Origin: JAJXWB01 sp046349215
GTDB lineage: Bacteria; Pseudomonadota; Alphaproteobacteria; Rhizobiales; Beijerinckiaceae
NCBI GenBank assembly: GCA_046349215.1
Contig: JAXMCV010000005.1
Span: 62,001 to 126,000 of the forward strand
Reading direction: 5' to 3'
DNA: 64,000 nt
Made by a program: the position numbers and the translations under genes
Shown: positions 55,817 to 63,776 of the stretch, piece by piece
Numbering within the stretch: the first letter of the stretch is position 1
How the letters are laid out: each line of letters begins with the position of its first letter
The notes under the pieces: generated by a model
The model's input: the letters and a program-made list of their open reading frames with translations, nothing else
Told to the model about the DNA's origin: nothing
Databases searched by the model: none

Positions 55817-55886
55817 TCGCCCACCGGTTAGCGCCGGGATTTTTCTGTAATTACCCGCCTGCCCATTTCAGGGCGACACTTCGATG

Positions 55887-55926
55887 GTCTCCGAGACGCA
55901 CGAATGAACGTGCGGTTACTGGAGAC
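55887..55926. promoter_or_regulatory. Nested inverted repeat upstream of the excisionase-like gene
   Basis: An inner pair CGCACG/CGTGCG (55897-55902 and 55909-55914) lies inside an outer pair GTCTCC/GGAGAC (55887-55892 and 55921-55926). The outer right arm includes the GGAG ribosome-binding site of the HTH gene. A regulator bound here, or an RNA hairpin, could control its translation. Confidence 0.45.
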
Positions 55927-55931
55927 GACGA

Positions 55932-56129
55932 ATGCTGAAATATCCAATACCGCGCCGAGCTTTTACGCTTAGGGAGTTTTGCGAACTGCGGCGCATCGGC
56001 CTGACGAAAGCCTACGCTGAGGCGAAAGCCGGCCGGCTCAAGATTCGCAAGGTCGGCCGCAAGTCCCTCGTACTGCCCGAGGACGCTGCGGAATGGGACG
56101 CGAATCTCCCCTTGATGCATGCACGCTGA
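55932..56129 (+). CDS. AlpA/excisionase-like HTH protein
   Basis: 65 residues: FTLREFCELRRIGLTKAYAE followed by AKAGRLKIRKVGRKSLVLPE and DAAEWDANLP. This is the winged-helix pattern of excisionase/AlpA proteins (the 'xxR(K)VGRKxxx' wing, here KVGRKSLV). Such proteins bend DNA at att sites or regulate integrase. The ATG follows GGAG. It lies in an integrase-bearing element, which supports the call. Confidence 0.8.
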   Translation: MLKYPIPRRAFTLREFCELRRIGLTKAYAEAKAGRLKIRKVGRKSLVLPEDAAEWDANLPLMHAR

Positions 56130-56141
56130 GGGGGAGCCGCC

Positions 56142-56273
56142 ATGACCATCCTTTTGGATATGGACGCGCTGGCGGCGCTGGCCCGCCTCGCACTGACGAA
56201 TGCGGACCGGGGTGGGTCCTCGCCTGAGGCGCGGGCGCTTCTGGAGCGCATCGCGGCCGGCGCTAACGCCTAA
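56142..56273 (+). CDS. Possible 43-residue protein of the element
   Basis: ATG at 56142 behind GGGGGAGCC encodes a short Ala/Leu-rich helical protein (LLDMDALAALARLALTNADR, then PEARALLERIAAG). It lies 12 bp after the HTH gene on the same strand. No family recognised; the ribosome-binding site and spacing support it. Confidence 0.5.
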   Translation: MTILLDMDALAALARLALTNADRGGSSPEARALLERIAAGANA

Positions 56274-56341
56274 CAACTTCCCACAAAGATACGCCCCCAC
56301 CGGTTAGGCGAGGGCGCGTCGCAAGTCAGAAAGATCATCCG

Positions 56342-56845
56342 ATGTTTAAACCTCAGTACGCGGGTCCGCAATGGGACCCGGCGGCGCTGCCGTTCGACGC
56401 GGTGGCGACCTACGATAATCATCTATCGCTCAAGATCGACGGCGCGCGCCGTCTGGACATCCCAACGCCAGACGCAACGTTGCAGGTGTCCATCCTGCCC
56501 AAGCGCCGCATTGCCCGGAACATGCGGCGGTGCTGGTCGCGCGAGGCCAAGCGCATCGTCACGTTTCTGGACGACTCGCCGGAATTTGGCGGCGCGCGTG
56601 GGCCTGCCGCATTCGATGACATCGCTATCAAGTGGGCGGCGCGCTCGGCCGACTACATCGCCGTTTGGGAATGCGGCGACGACCTGCACATCGTCGCACG
56701 TCTGGAGACGATGCTGGCGCGGCATGACGTGTCTGCGCTGGTCCTGACGAACAGAGGATGGGCGCGCGCTTGGTACCAGGCGTTGAGCCCACTGGCCAAG
56801 CGCGGCTGCAATTGGGACATGCTCGTTATACGGGAGGGCCGCTGA
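56342..56845 (+). CDS. Unknown protein of the element (167 residues)
   Basis: 167 residues: basic middle (PKRRIARNMRRCWSREAKRI), later RSADYIAVWECGDDLHIVAR and a Trp-rich end (GWARAWYQALSPLAKRGCNW). No signal peptide, membrane helix or known motif. Its stop is one base from the ATG of the primase-helicase gene, so they are co-translated. A replication accessory role is inferred only from that position. Confidence 0.65.
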   Translation: MFKPQYAGPQWDPAALPFDAVATYDNHLSLKIDGARRLDIPTPDATLQVSILPKRRIARNMRRCWSREAKRIVTFLDDSPEFGGARGPAAFDDIAIKWAARSADYIAVWECGDDLHIVARLETMLARHDVSALVLTNRGWARAWYQALSPLAKRGCNWDMLVIREGR

Positions 56846-56846
56846 T

Positions 56847-59567
56847 ATGGACGCCTCCACAAGAAAGACACCGAAGATTGAAGCCCCGAGCGCGGAGCGC
56901 ATACCTCCCGAAATGTTGGGCGAGGACCGCTGGATTCTGTGGACGTACTGGCGCGACAAGAACGGTACGTTGAAAAAACCGCCGGTGGACGTTGTTACCG
57001 GCCGCCATTGCTCGGGCACGGACCGGGCCAACTGGATGAGTTGGGCCGAGGCGCAAGAGGCCGCCCGGAAGTCCGGCGGCAAGTGGGGCGTCGGATTTGC
57101 GCTGGGCGCCGGCTGGAGCGGAATCGATCTGGACGATTGCATCGTTGAAATCGATGGCAAGCAGCGTTTGGCGGAATGGTCCGAACGCATCGTCAAGCCG
57201 AATGGCGAAATCCAGTCCTACGCGGAAATCTCGCCTAGCGGGACCGGCGTGAAAATATTCGTTCGGGACCCGCTGGAAGCCAGCAAGACGCACTCGCCCG
57301 ATGGGGCCTGCTGTATCGAGACATACGGCAAGGATCGATATTTCGCGACGACGGGCCGGCGGATGAAAGGGGCGCCCGAAGAGGTTCGGGAAGCGCCGGA
57401 AACGGTGTCCGCGACGTTGTTGCAGGCGGTGGCGTGGAAGAACCAGTCGGAAGGCCGCAAGGCCGAAAGGGCGAAGCAGGCTGGCCAGGGGAACACGGCC
57501 GCCCCCTCCGGGGGCGACCGCGCCGAAGAGCGTATGGCCGCCAAGAAAGCCACCACCCCGGTTCGCGTCGATGACGATGATTTGTTGATTGACGATCCGA
57601 TGCCAACCGGTGGGGGTTGTGACGTGAAGGAACAGGCTGGGAGCCCGCCGAAGGCGGGCGACCTGGCTGTTCTTGGACCATCGTCGCCAGATCGGCGGAG
57701 CACGAAAGTGCGACGCCTGGCGGATGCGGCACGCTCGGACGATTGGGCCGAAGGCGCCGGCGAAGGGCCGGTGCATCTCATCAACGCCATCGCGCTGGCG
57801 CCGGCGATGCTGGCGCGCTGGGTTCCGGCGCTGTTTCCAACTGCCCAGAAACGCGGTGGGGGCGCGTGGCAGATACCGGCCGCAGACATCGGAATCGACA
57901 GCACCGACAACCTGCAAATCAGTCCGTTGGGAATTCGGAATTTCGGCTTGAAAGGCGAGGACGACGGCGGCGCGCGGACACCGATCGATCTGGTGTTGGA
58001 GTACGGCGACGCGAAGTCGGCGCGGGAGGCGGCGCACTGGCTGATGGACCAGTGCGGATTAGGGCCGAGAATGACGGCCTCGTTGGCCACGGTCTATCGG
58101 CGCGCGGAAGTCGAAACGAAAGAACCTGACGACATCTTTGCGCCGGCGCGGCCGGTGGGACTGGAGCCTGTATGGCCTGCCGGGACCTTGCCAGCGGCAC
58201 TGGACGCTTATTGCGTCAGTATCGCCAAGGAAGTCGGTGGTGACCCGGACTTGGCCCGTGGGCTCGCGCTGCTGACGCTGGGGGCCTGCCTCCCGGCCGG
58301 CGTCTCATTCCGTCCGAAGGCCACCCGATGGGAAGTTCCCGCCGCGTTCTTCGTTGGAATCGTCGGCTACAGCGGGGCTGCCAAGTCGCCGGTATTGAAG
58401 CCGCTGTTTCGGCCATTGGAGAAGCTGGAGGAAGGCAGGCTGAAAGAGCACGCCGCGAAATACGCGACTTACAATCGTCGCCTAGAAGCGTGGAAATCGC
58501 GCCCGCCGAAAACGAGAGGACCAGCGCCAAGGGAGCCGGTGCGCAAGCGGCAACGGCTGCTGACGCACGCGACGACGGAAGGGGTAGCGAAGCAGGCCGA
58601 GCGCACGCAAGACGGCGTGGTCATGAAGGTGGAAGAGTTGAAACGCTTCTATGGATCATTCGACCGTTACGCCGGCAAGGGCAGTTTCGGCGGCTCGGAT
58701 CGCTCATTTTGGGTTGAGGCGTACGACGGCGGATTCTCCGCCAAGGGGCTGGCGGACGAATCCAAGAACCTGCTAGCGCCGCGCGTGCTGGCGTCTGTGT
58801 TCGGCGGCATTCAACCGCCAGAACTGTCGCAGATACTGGCGGCACTGGGAACGGACGGTCTGTGCCAAAGGACCATCTGGTTGAAAGCGACGCGGCGGGT
58901 CCTGACATCCGACGACGCCGGGGACGAGGAAGGCGCGGAGTTATACGCCCAGGCGCTTCGCCGGATTGTCGATTGCAACTGGGACGACTTCGTGGGGGCT
59001 GCCTGCCGCATGACACTGACGGCCAGCGCCGGCGCCAAGGCAGTCGCCACGGAAGCGGACGAATGGCGCGCCCACACGATGATCGGCAAGGACGAGTCCG
59101 ACCCGCTGGACGGCGTATTGTCGAAAGCGCCGGACACCATCGCGCGTTTGGGCATGGCGGTGCACGCCGTCCGCTGGGCCTACCACGCGGCGACCTGTGA
59201 GAAGCCGCCGGGCCTGCCGACGGAAGTTGACGAGTCGGCGGCGCGGGCAGGGTTCGCGGTGTTCCGCGATTTCATCTGGCCAAGCATCGTTCGGACGCAC
59301 CGGGAAATGGAGACGGAGCCAGAGCGCGTGGATGCCAGAATCCTTGCGCGCAAGTTGCTGTCGCTCCCGCTGGAGAAACGGACGGACATGCGGTTTTGGG
59401 ACCTTGGGCGGCTGGCGCGGCAATTCCGGGAAGATAACATCCGGTTGGGAACGGCAATCGCGAGACTGGAGGAAGCAGGCTGGCTGTTCAAGTCGGGCGA
59501 AGGGCGGGGGACCGTCTGGACGCTGAATCCGAAAGCGGCGGAACTGTTCGGAGGGTATGCCGAATAG
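56847..59567 (+). CDS. Primase-helicase-like replication protein (AEP-like N-terminus + DUF3987)
   Basis: 906 residues. The N-terminal 200 fit an archaeo-eukaryotic-primase-like domain: GIDLDDCIVE (DxD at 94/96), SYAEISPSGTGVKIFVR and CIETYGKDRYFATTGRR. In relatives the GxHI position usually has His; here it is Lys. A Pro/Gly-rich linker (about 205-300) holds two palindromic DNA stretches. Residues 300-405 resemble a primase DNA-binding domain with its zinc cysteines lost (RTPIDLVLEYGDAKSAREAA). From about 445 comes DUF3987 with the Walker A-like GYSGAAKS at 507. It probably starts replication at the adjacent origin-like region. GAGGG precedes the ATG. Confidence 0.85.
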   Translation: MDASTRKTPKIEAPSAERIPPEMLGEDRWILWTYWRDKNGTLKKPPVDVVTGRHCSGTDRANWMSWAEAQEAARKSGGKWGVGFALGAGWSGIDLDDCIVEIDGKQRLAEWSERIVKPNGEIQSYAEISPSGTGVKIFVRDPLEASKTHSPDGACCIETYGKDRYFATTGRRMKGAPEEVREAPETVSATLLQAVAWKNQSEGRKAERAKQAGQGNTAAPSGGDRAEERMAAKKATTPVRVDDDDLLIDDPMPTGGGCDVKEQAGSPPKAGDLAVLGPSSPDRRSTKVRRLADAARSDDWAEGAGEGPVHLINAIALAPAMLARWVPALFPTAQKRGGGAWQIPAADIGIDSTDNLQISPLGIRNFGLKGEDDGGARTPIDLVLEYGDAKSAREAAHWLMDQCGLGPRMTASLATVYRRAEVETKEPDDIFAPARPVGLEPVWPAGTLPAALDAYCVSIAKEVGGDPDLARGLALLTLGACLPAGVSFRPKATRWEVPAAFFVGIVGYSGAAKSPVLKPLFRPLEKLEEGRLKEHAAKYATYNRRLEAWKSRPPKTRGPAPREPVRKRQRLLTHATTEGVAKQAERTQDGVVMKVEELKRFYGSFDRYAGKGSFGGSDRSFWVEAYDGGFSAKGLADESKNLLAPRVLASVFGGIQPPELSQILAALGTDGLCQRTIWLKATRRVLTSDDAGDEEGAELYAQALRRIVDCNWDDFVGAACRMTLTASAGAKAVATEADEWRAHTMIGKDESDPLDGVLSKAPDTIARLGMAVHAVRWAYHAATCEKPPGLPTEVDESAARAGFAVFRDFIWPSIVRTHREMETEPERVDARILARKLLSLPLEKRTDMRFWDLGRLARQFREDNIRLGTAIARLEEAGWLFKSGEGRGTVWTLNPKAAELFGGYAE

Positions 59568-59569
59568 GG

Positions 59570-59584
59570 TGCGAACCGGGGGTG
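59570..59584 (-). repeat. Element repeat, inverted near-copy
   Basis: TGCGAACCGGGGGTG, reverse complement of the repeat at 55072 and 59899 with one G fewer. It starts two bases after the primase-helicase stop. Confidence 0.55.
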
Positions 59585-59588
59585 GGAT

Positions 59589-59731
59589 TTTCATAGCCCA
59601 CTCCCGACCCTAACCCCATAGTTTTTCTAATGGGCTAGTAGATAGATATAGAAGAGAGAGAAATAAAAAAACTAACTTTCGCGTGACGTTTAGAAAAACT
59701 ATGGGGTTAGGATCCGGCCTGGGCTATGAAA
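59589..59731. repeat. 143-bp imperfect palindrome with AT-rich loop, origin-like
   Basis: Inner arms of 22 bp (59609-59630 and 59690-59711, containing CCTAACCCCATAGTTTTTCT and its complement) are perfect. Outer arms of 12 bp (59589-59600 and 59720-59731, TTTCATAGCCCA/TGGGCTATGAAA) are perfect and in register. The 59-base loop is AT-rich (GAAGAGAGAGAAATAAAAAA). It lies directly after the primase-helicase gene. Confidence 0.85.
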
Positions 59732-59771
59732 GGGTTGGGTTATTTCGCTGACGTTCGCTGACGTGCAGACT

Positions 59772-59859
59772 ACTTACGCGAAACCGCTCATAGCCCATTT
59801 TCAGCAAAATCGACTTACGAAAATCGTTCATAGCCCATTTTTCACATTTTCGACTTACG
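59772..59859 (+). repeat. Tandem 40-bp direct repeats (iteron-like)
   Basis: TCATAGCCCATTTT occurs at 59788-59801 and 59828-59841, 40 bp apart; TCGACTTACG occurs at 59810-59819 and 59850-59859, also 40 bp apart; ACTTACG additionally at 59772. TCATAGCCCA is also the outer arm of the adjacent palindrome. A double TCGCTGACGT lies just upstream (59745-59764). The pattern is iteron-like. Confidence 0.8.
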
Positions 59860-59898
59860 CGCATTTGTCGCCGACCTCTCGGCCTGCCCGTAGGGCGC

Positions 59899-59916
59899 AC
59901 ACCCCCCGGTTCGCAT
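59899..59916 (+). repeat. Element direct repeat, copy 2
   Basis: ACACCCCCCGGTTCGCAT, identical over 18 bases to 55072-55089. Within the 624-bp gap 59568-60191, the rest (59917-60191) holds a run of nine G at 60036-60044 and no gene that can be supported. Confidence 0.7.
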
Positions 59917-60191
59917 CAAACCCACGGTCAGGCCGATAGGAGCAACCCCGCTAAAACGACCATATTTTTGCGCCGTTCTCGCGGCGGCGCGGCCCCCCTT
60001 TCGCAAAGCCGGCGGGGTGGCAGGGACCCGTTACCGGGGGGGGGATTGCCCAGGTGATCGACCGATGGCAATGGCCCCAGGCGTCAGGCCGATGGCGCTG
60101 ACAGCCTCGTTGGCTGCTGCTGCCTCATAAGCTCGGTCGTGCTAATCATCCTCGACGACCAGCGGCGGCAGCAAATCGAGACCTCGGCGGA

Positions 60192-62252
60192 ATGATTTTC
60201 AAATTGACCATATGGCTGCCGGCAGTGGCGTTTCTCGTCCTGATCGCGACGAACGAAAGCGGCTTGGCCGCCAGTTGCTCGTTTCCGCTCGCGCAGCCGG
60301 CGGAGTCTTCATGCGACGGACTGGTCGTCAGCGCCGGTCAGTCCGGCGTCGTCGCTAACGCCGGCCGTATCGGCAACAGCAGGACGATATCCGGCGTTGA
60401 TACCTTCGGAACGATCACGTCGCTAACTAACAGCGCAGGTGCATTAATCACCGGCGGCAGCAGGGACGGGATCACGATTGAAAGCACGGGCACGATCGGC
60501 GTCTTGAACAACGACGGATTTATTCGAGGCTTTGGAGCAGCCGGAATTTACAACACGAGCAGCAGCGCCACGACATTTACGATACGGAATGGGTCGTCCG
60601 GTAATATTGCTGGCGTAGGGACAGGGATATCACTCGCGTCCTCCAATACGACCGAGATCATCAATCAAGGACTGATCGGCGGTCTCCTAGAGAGCATTCA
60701 GAACTCAGGTAGCGGCGCCGTTAGCATTCTCAACAGCGGAACCATCGGGGGAAGTCCCTTTAGCATAATTAACGACCAATCCGGCAACATAGCGATCATC
60801 GCCAATAGCGGCGTTATCAGCGGTGGAACCTCGCTCATCAATTCGGGCGTCATCGGATCGCTGGTGAATTCCGGCACGATCTCCGCGCTCATACAAAACG
60901 GCGGCCAAATCGGCATGCTGACCAACACCGGGAGCATTCAATCCAGCGGCATTTACAATTTTGGCACTCTCACGGTGCTCAACAATAGCCAAGGCGTCGG
61001 CGGTCAAGGCGGAGCGCTTAAATATAGAGGCTCGCTTCCAACTTTTTACAACATTATCGTGGCTTCGACAGGCTACGGCCAACTGAGCGTCACGAATGCG
61101 TCGGGCGCTATGTCATTCGGGGTGTTCAACGGCGATCCTGTAAACAATGTTCCTGCTTCATCGCCACAAGCGAGGGCGCGATACACAAATGTTCTCAGCG
61201 GCGTCAGTGTGACGAATTTGACCACACAGGCAGGCTCGTACAATGGCCTGCCTTGGAAACTCGTTCTCGAAAGTGGTAGCCAGACGACTTGGGACCTCGT
61301 GTTCAGTCCATTCGGGCCGAGCGCGACCAACACCACTCTCGCGCTCGCACCAAATCGAGATTCTATCCGCAACGCACTGCATCTTCGGTTCGCCACGCTT
61401 GCAGCCGTCACGGACTATGATTGCTCTGCGTTCGACAAACTCGGGTTTTGTATTTCGTTTCAAGCTCGCTACACCGGCACCGTGGGCGCCAATGACGGCG
61501 CAGGCGTCTTGATTGCCGCCTACAGGCTAGCCGATAGCATCCGGATCGGCGGCTTTATCGACTACCGGGTCACACAAGGAAATGCGGTTGGTCTGCGTTA
61601 CGGGCAGGACACACCCACGTTCGGCGGGTTTATCGCATATAATCAAAATAACGACGGAACTGGTTTTCAGGCCAAAATCACCGCCGGGTATAATTCCACC
61701 GGCGTCGCGATCACAAGGACTCCGCTTGATGATGCGGAACCAGGTAGCGGCGCGACCTCGCTGCGCAGCTTCGTGCTTGGAGGCCAAGTCGCTTGGGGCC
61801 TCGCCATCGGCAACTCTACTGTCATCGCCCCTTATGCGGGGCTGCGTTACATCAACACGACGCGCAACGCGTATAGCGAAAATTTCAACCTGCTCGTCCA
61901 ATACCCAGTTTTCTACAACCCCTATTTTGAACGGGTGACGACAGCCTTTGCCGGCGCGCGGCTCAACGGCATGCTGACCCCCCGGATCGGCTACCAGGCG
62001 GCAGCGGGCGCCGAATATGACCTCCGGCAAAACGCCAACGCCTATTCTGGAACGAGCGCGATTCCCGGCTTGGAGACGTGGGCAATTGGACATGGCGGCG
62101 GCGCAAATCGTTTTCGCCCTGTCGCATCTGTCGGTCTAAGCTACGCGGTCGCGCCTAATCAAAATTTGATCGCTAACGTCGGCGTTCGCGGCCAGTCGTT
62201 TAGTTCTTCGGTCGCGTTGACGACACTCGCTGGGTATCGGGCATCTTTCTGA
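60192..62252 (+). CDS. Autotransporter-like protein (beta-helix passenger + beta-barrel)
   Basis: 686 residues. A signal peptide (MIFKLTIWLPAVAFLVLIAT) is followed by short beta-helix repeats rich in Asn, Ser and Gly (IINQGLIGG, ILNSGTIGG, LINSGVIGSLVNSGTISALI, NTGSIQSSGIYN). From about residue 400 a barrel-like domain follows (IRIGGFIDYRVTQGNAVGLR, TVIAPYAGLRYINTTRNAYS), ending in TLAGYRASF with terminal Phe. It is probably exposed at the cell surface. GC is lower than in the left part of the window. Confidence 0.8.
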   Translation: MIFKLTIWLPAVAFLVLIATNESGLAASCSFPLAQPAESSCDGLVVSAGQSGVVANAGRIGNSRTISGVDTFGTITSLTNSAGALITGGSRDGITIESTGTIGVLNNDGFIRGFGAAGIYNTSSSATTFTIRNGSSGNIAGVGTGISLASSNTTEIINQGLIGGLLESIQNSGSGAVSILNSGTIGGSPFSIINDQSGNIAIIANSGVISGGTSLINSGVIGSLVNSGTISALIQNGGQIGMLTNTGSIQSSGIYNFGTLTVLNNSQGVGGQGGALKYRGSLPTFYNIIVASTGYGQLSVTNASGAMSFGVFNGDPVNNVPASSPQARARYTNVLSGVSVTNLTTQAGSYNGLPWKLVLESGSQTTWDLVFSPFGPSATNTTLALAPNRDSIRNALHLRFATLAAVTDYDCSAFDKLGFCISFQARYTGTVGANDGAGVLIAAYRLADSIRIGGFIDYRVTQGNAVGLRYGQDTPTFGGFIAYNQNNDGTGFQAKITAGYNSTGVAITRTPLDDAEPGSGATSLRSFVLGGQVAWGLAIGNSTVIAPYAGLRYINTTRNAYSENFNLLVQYPVFYNPYFERVTTAFAGARLNGMLTPRIGYQAAAGAEYDLRQNANAYSGTSAIPGLETWAIGHGGGANRFRPVASVGLSYAVAPNQNLIANVGVRGQSFSSSVALTTLAGYRASF

Positions 62253-62524
62253 CCATTCGACGCAATCCCAGACTGTTACGAATTTGTCATTTGCCCCGCC
62301 GAGCAGGCTTCTATTTCGCCGCATTTCGTCCTTTCGTGCGCCATCATTCGTTTATACATGAACCACACGGAATCCAACGCGGTGAACGCGGCTAAATATA
62401 TGAAATTGTTACGATTTTTCTGAAACTCTCCGGCCGGTTGCCTCGTAATCAAGAGTGAGTGCCGGCGCCACAAGTCCGGACGGGACTGGTGGTGCGGCTC
62501 AATCTCGCGCGCGCAAAAAGGTAG

Positions 62525-63703
62525 ATGAGAAAATCGATGACCGACTACATCATAGGAACCAGCGGAGGAACAGAAGCGGTTAGCGGAGGTTCGGTTGTTA
62601 CGACCGTCGGCAGTAACTCGAACATATCCACTGTCGCACTCAATGACGGGACCACTATTTCCGCCGTCATCGAGAACGGCTCGAATATCGCTCACGCAGG
62701 CGATCTCATCACGATCACGATGAAATCCTTAGCGACTATGACGGTGTCGGGACAGCCCGCGCTCCTGCTGAACGACAATCAGGCGGCGACCTATGTGTCA
62801 GGATCAGGCACCAATGCGCTCACCTTCGCCTACAGGGTTCAGCCGGGCGACTACACCGCAGACCTTAAAGTCCTCGGGATCGGCGGCACGAATGGCGCCA
62901 GCGTGACTTATCCTGAGGGCAGTTATTTGAGTTTAATTAATCCGGCGAGTTATCCGCCTGTCGCAACTCCACTTAGCATCAATACACACGACCTCGGCGT
63001 TCAGGTTTATACCGGCGCCACATCCGTCCAACAGGAAGTTATGGGTCTCTACGCGGCTTTGTATGGTCGTGCGGCAGAGTCTTCCGGTTTTTCATACTGG
63101 GTCGGACTGGTCGGTCAGCAGCCCGACGCTGCCGGACTGACAGCCGCCAACGCCGGCACGACACATATAACGCTCGCTGACGCTGCAATGCTGGGACAAA
63201 ATTTCGTCAATTCGCAGAGCGCGTTTTTCGATGCGACCTACGGAAAGATGACCGACAGCCAGTTCGTAAACGCCATGTATCAGAACATCGGCGGGAATGC
63301 GGGCGATCCCGGCGGAGTTGCCTATTGGTCGAACCTGCTGGCGGATGCCGAAGCGCATGGACAAAGCGCGCAGGCGGCGCGGGCGGGAATCGCGGGTCAG
63401 TTTGTTGAGGCCCTGATCGGCTTTGATACGACGACCATACCTGCCGGTTTGACCAATCAGCAATGGTCAGATGCGCTGACGCGGACGGCGGCAATCAATA
63501 ACAAGATTGCGGTTTCGACGGCGTATGCGAATGCCTGCGCCCAGTCGGGCGGCGACATCCTCATTCCGCACGCCGTGAATGACACCGCCTATCAGGCAGC
63601 GGTTGCAATTCTTCAAAGCGTAACCGCCGATCCGAACACAGTCGCCGTGGCGATAGCCGGGATCAACAACGCCGTCGCGCATCACGATTTGAGTCTGATC
63701 TGA
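62525..63703 (+). CDS. DUF4214-containing exoprotein
   Basis: 392 residues, no signal peptide. Residues about 50-120 form a beta-rich domain (HAGDLITITMKSLATMTVSG, QPALLLNDNQAATYVSG) that reappears in the next gene. From about 165 a DUF4214 region follows (EVMGLYAALYGRAAESSGFS, YWVGLV...), with AMYQNIGGNAGDPGGVAYWS as a second unit. Such proteins are usually exported by type I systems. An ATG four codons later is possible. The 272 bp before it hold no gene. Confidence 0.8.
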   Translation: MRKSMTDYIIGTSGGTEAVSGGSVVTTVGSNSNISTVALNDGTTISAVIENGSNIAHAGDLITITMKSLATMTVSGQPALLLNDNQAATYVSGSGTNALTFAYRVQPGDYTADLKVLGIGGTNGASVTYPEGSYLSLINPASYPPVATPLSINTHDLGVQVYTGATSVQQEVMGLYAALYGRAAESSGFSYWVGLVGQQPDAAGLTAANAGTTHITLADAAMLGQNFVNSQSAFFDATYGKMTDSQFVNAMYQNIGGNAGDPGGVAYWSNLLADAEAHGQSAQAARAGIAGQFVEALIGFDTTTIPAGLTNQQWSDALTRTAAINNKIAVSTAYANACAQSGGDILIPHAVNDTAYQAAVAILQSVTADPNTVAVAIAGINNAVAHHDLSLI

Positions 63704-63776
63704 AGGAAGCGAAGATGGCGCGGCAGATTAAGCCACCGCGTCACGTGTCCAGTCACCGAACAAGTGAGCAAGGTTG

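Larger units (their letters stand above)
53671..59916 (+). mobile_element. Integrative element with primase-helicase and origin-like region
   Basis: An integrase, an unknown gene coupled to it, an excisionase-like HTH protein, two small unknown proteins and a replication primase-helicase are all on the plus strand, followed by a palindrome and direct repeats. The left edge is set at the tRNA-like core; the right edge is only the last element-type repeat and is uncertain. No structural phage, conjugation, toxin or resistance gene was recognised. It could be a phage satellite or plasmid-like integrative element, possibly extending past the autotransporter gene. Confidence 0.7.

Noticed and set aside
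60036..60044. Run of nine G considered as a phase-variable tract
   Set aside because: It lies about 150 bp upstream of the autotransporter start without clear promoter elements; assembly error is also possible.
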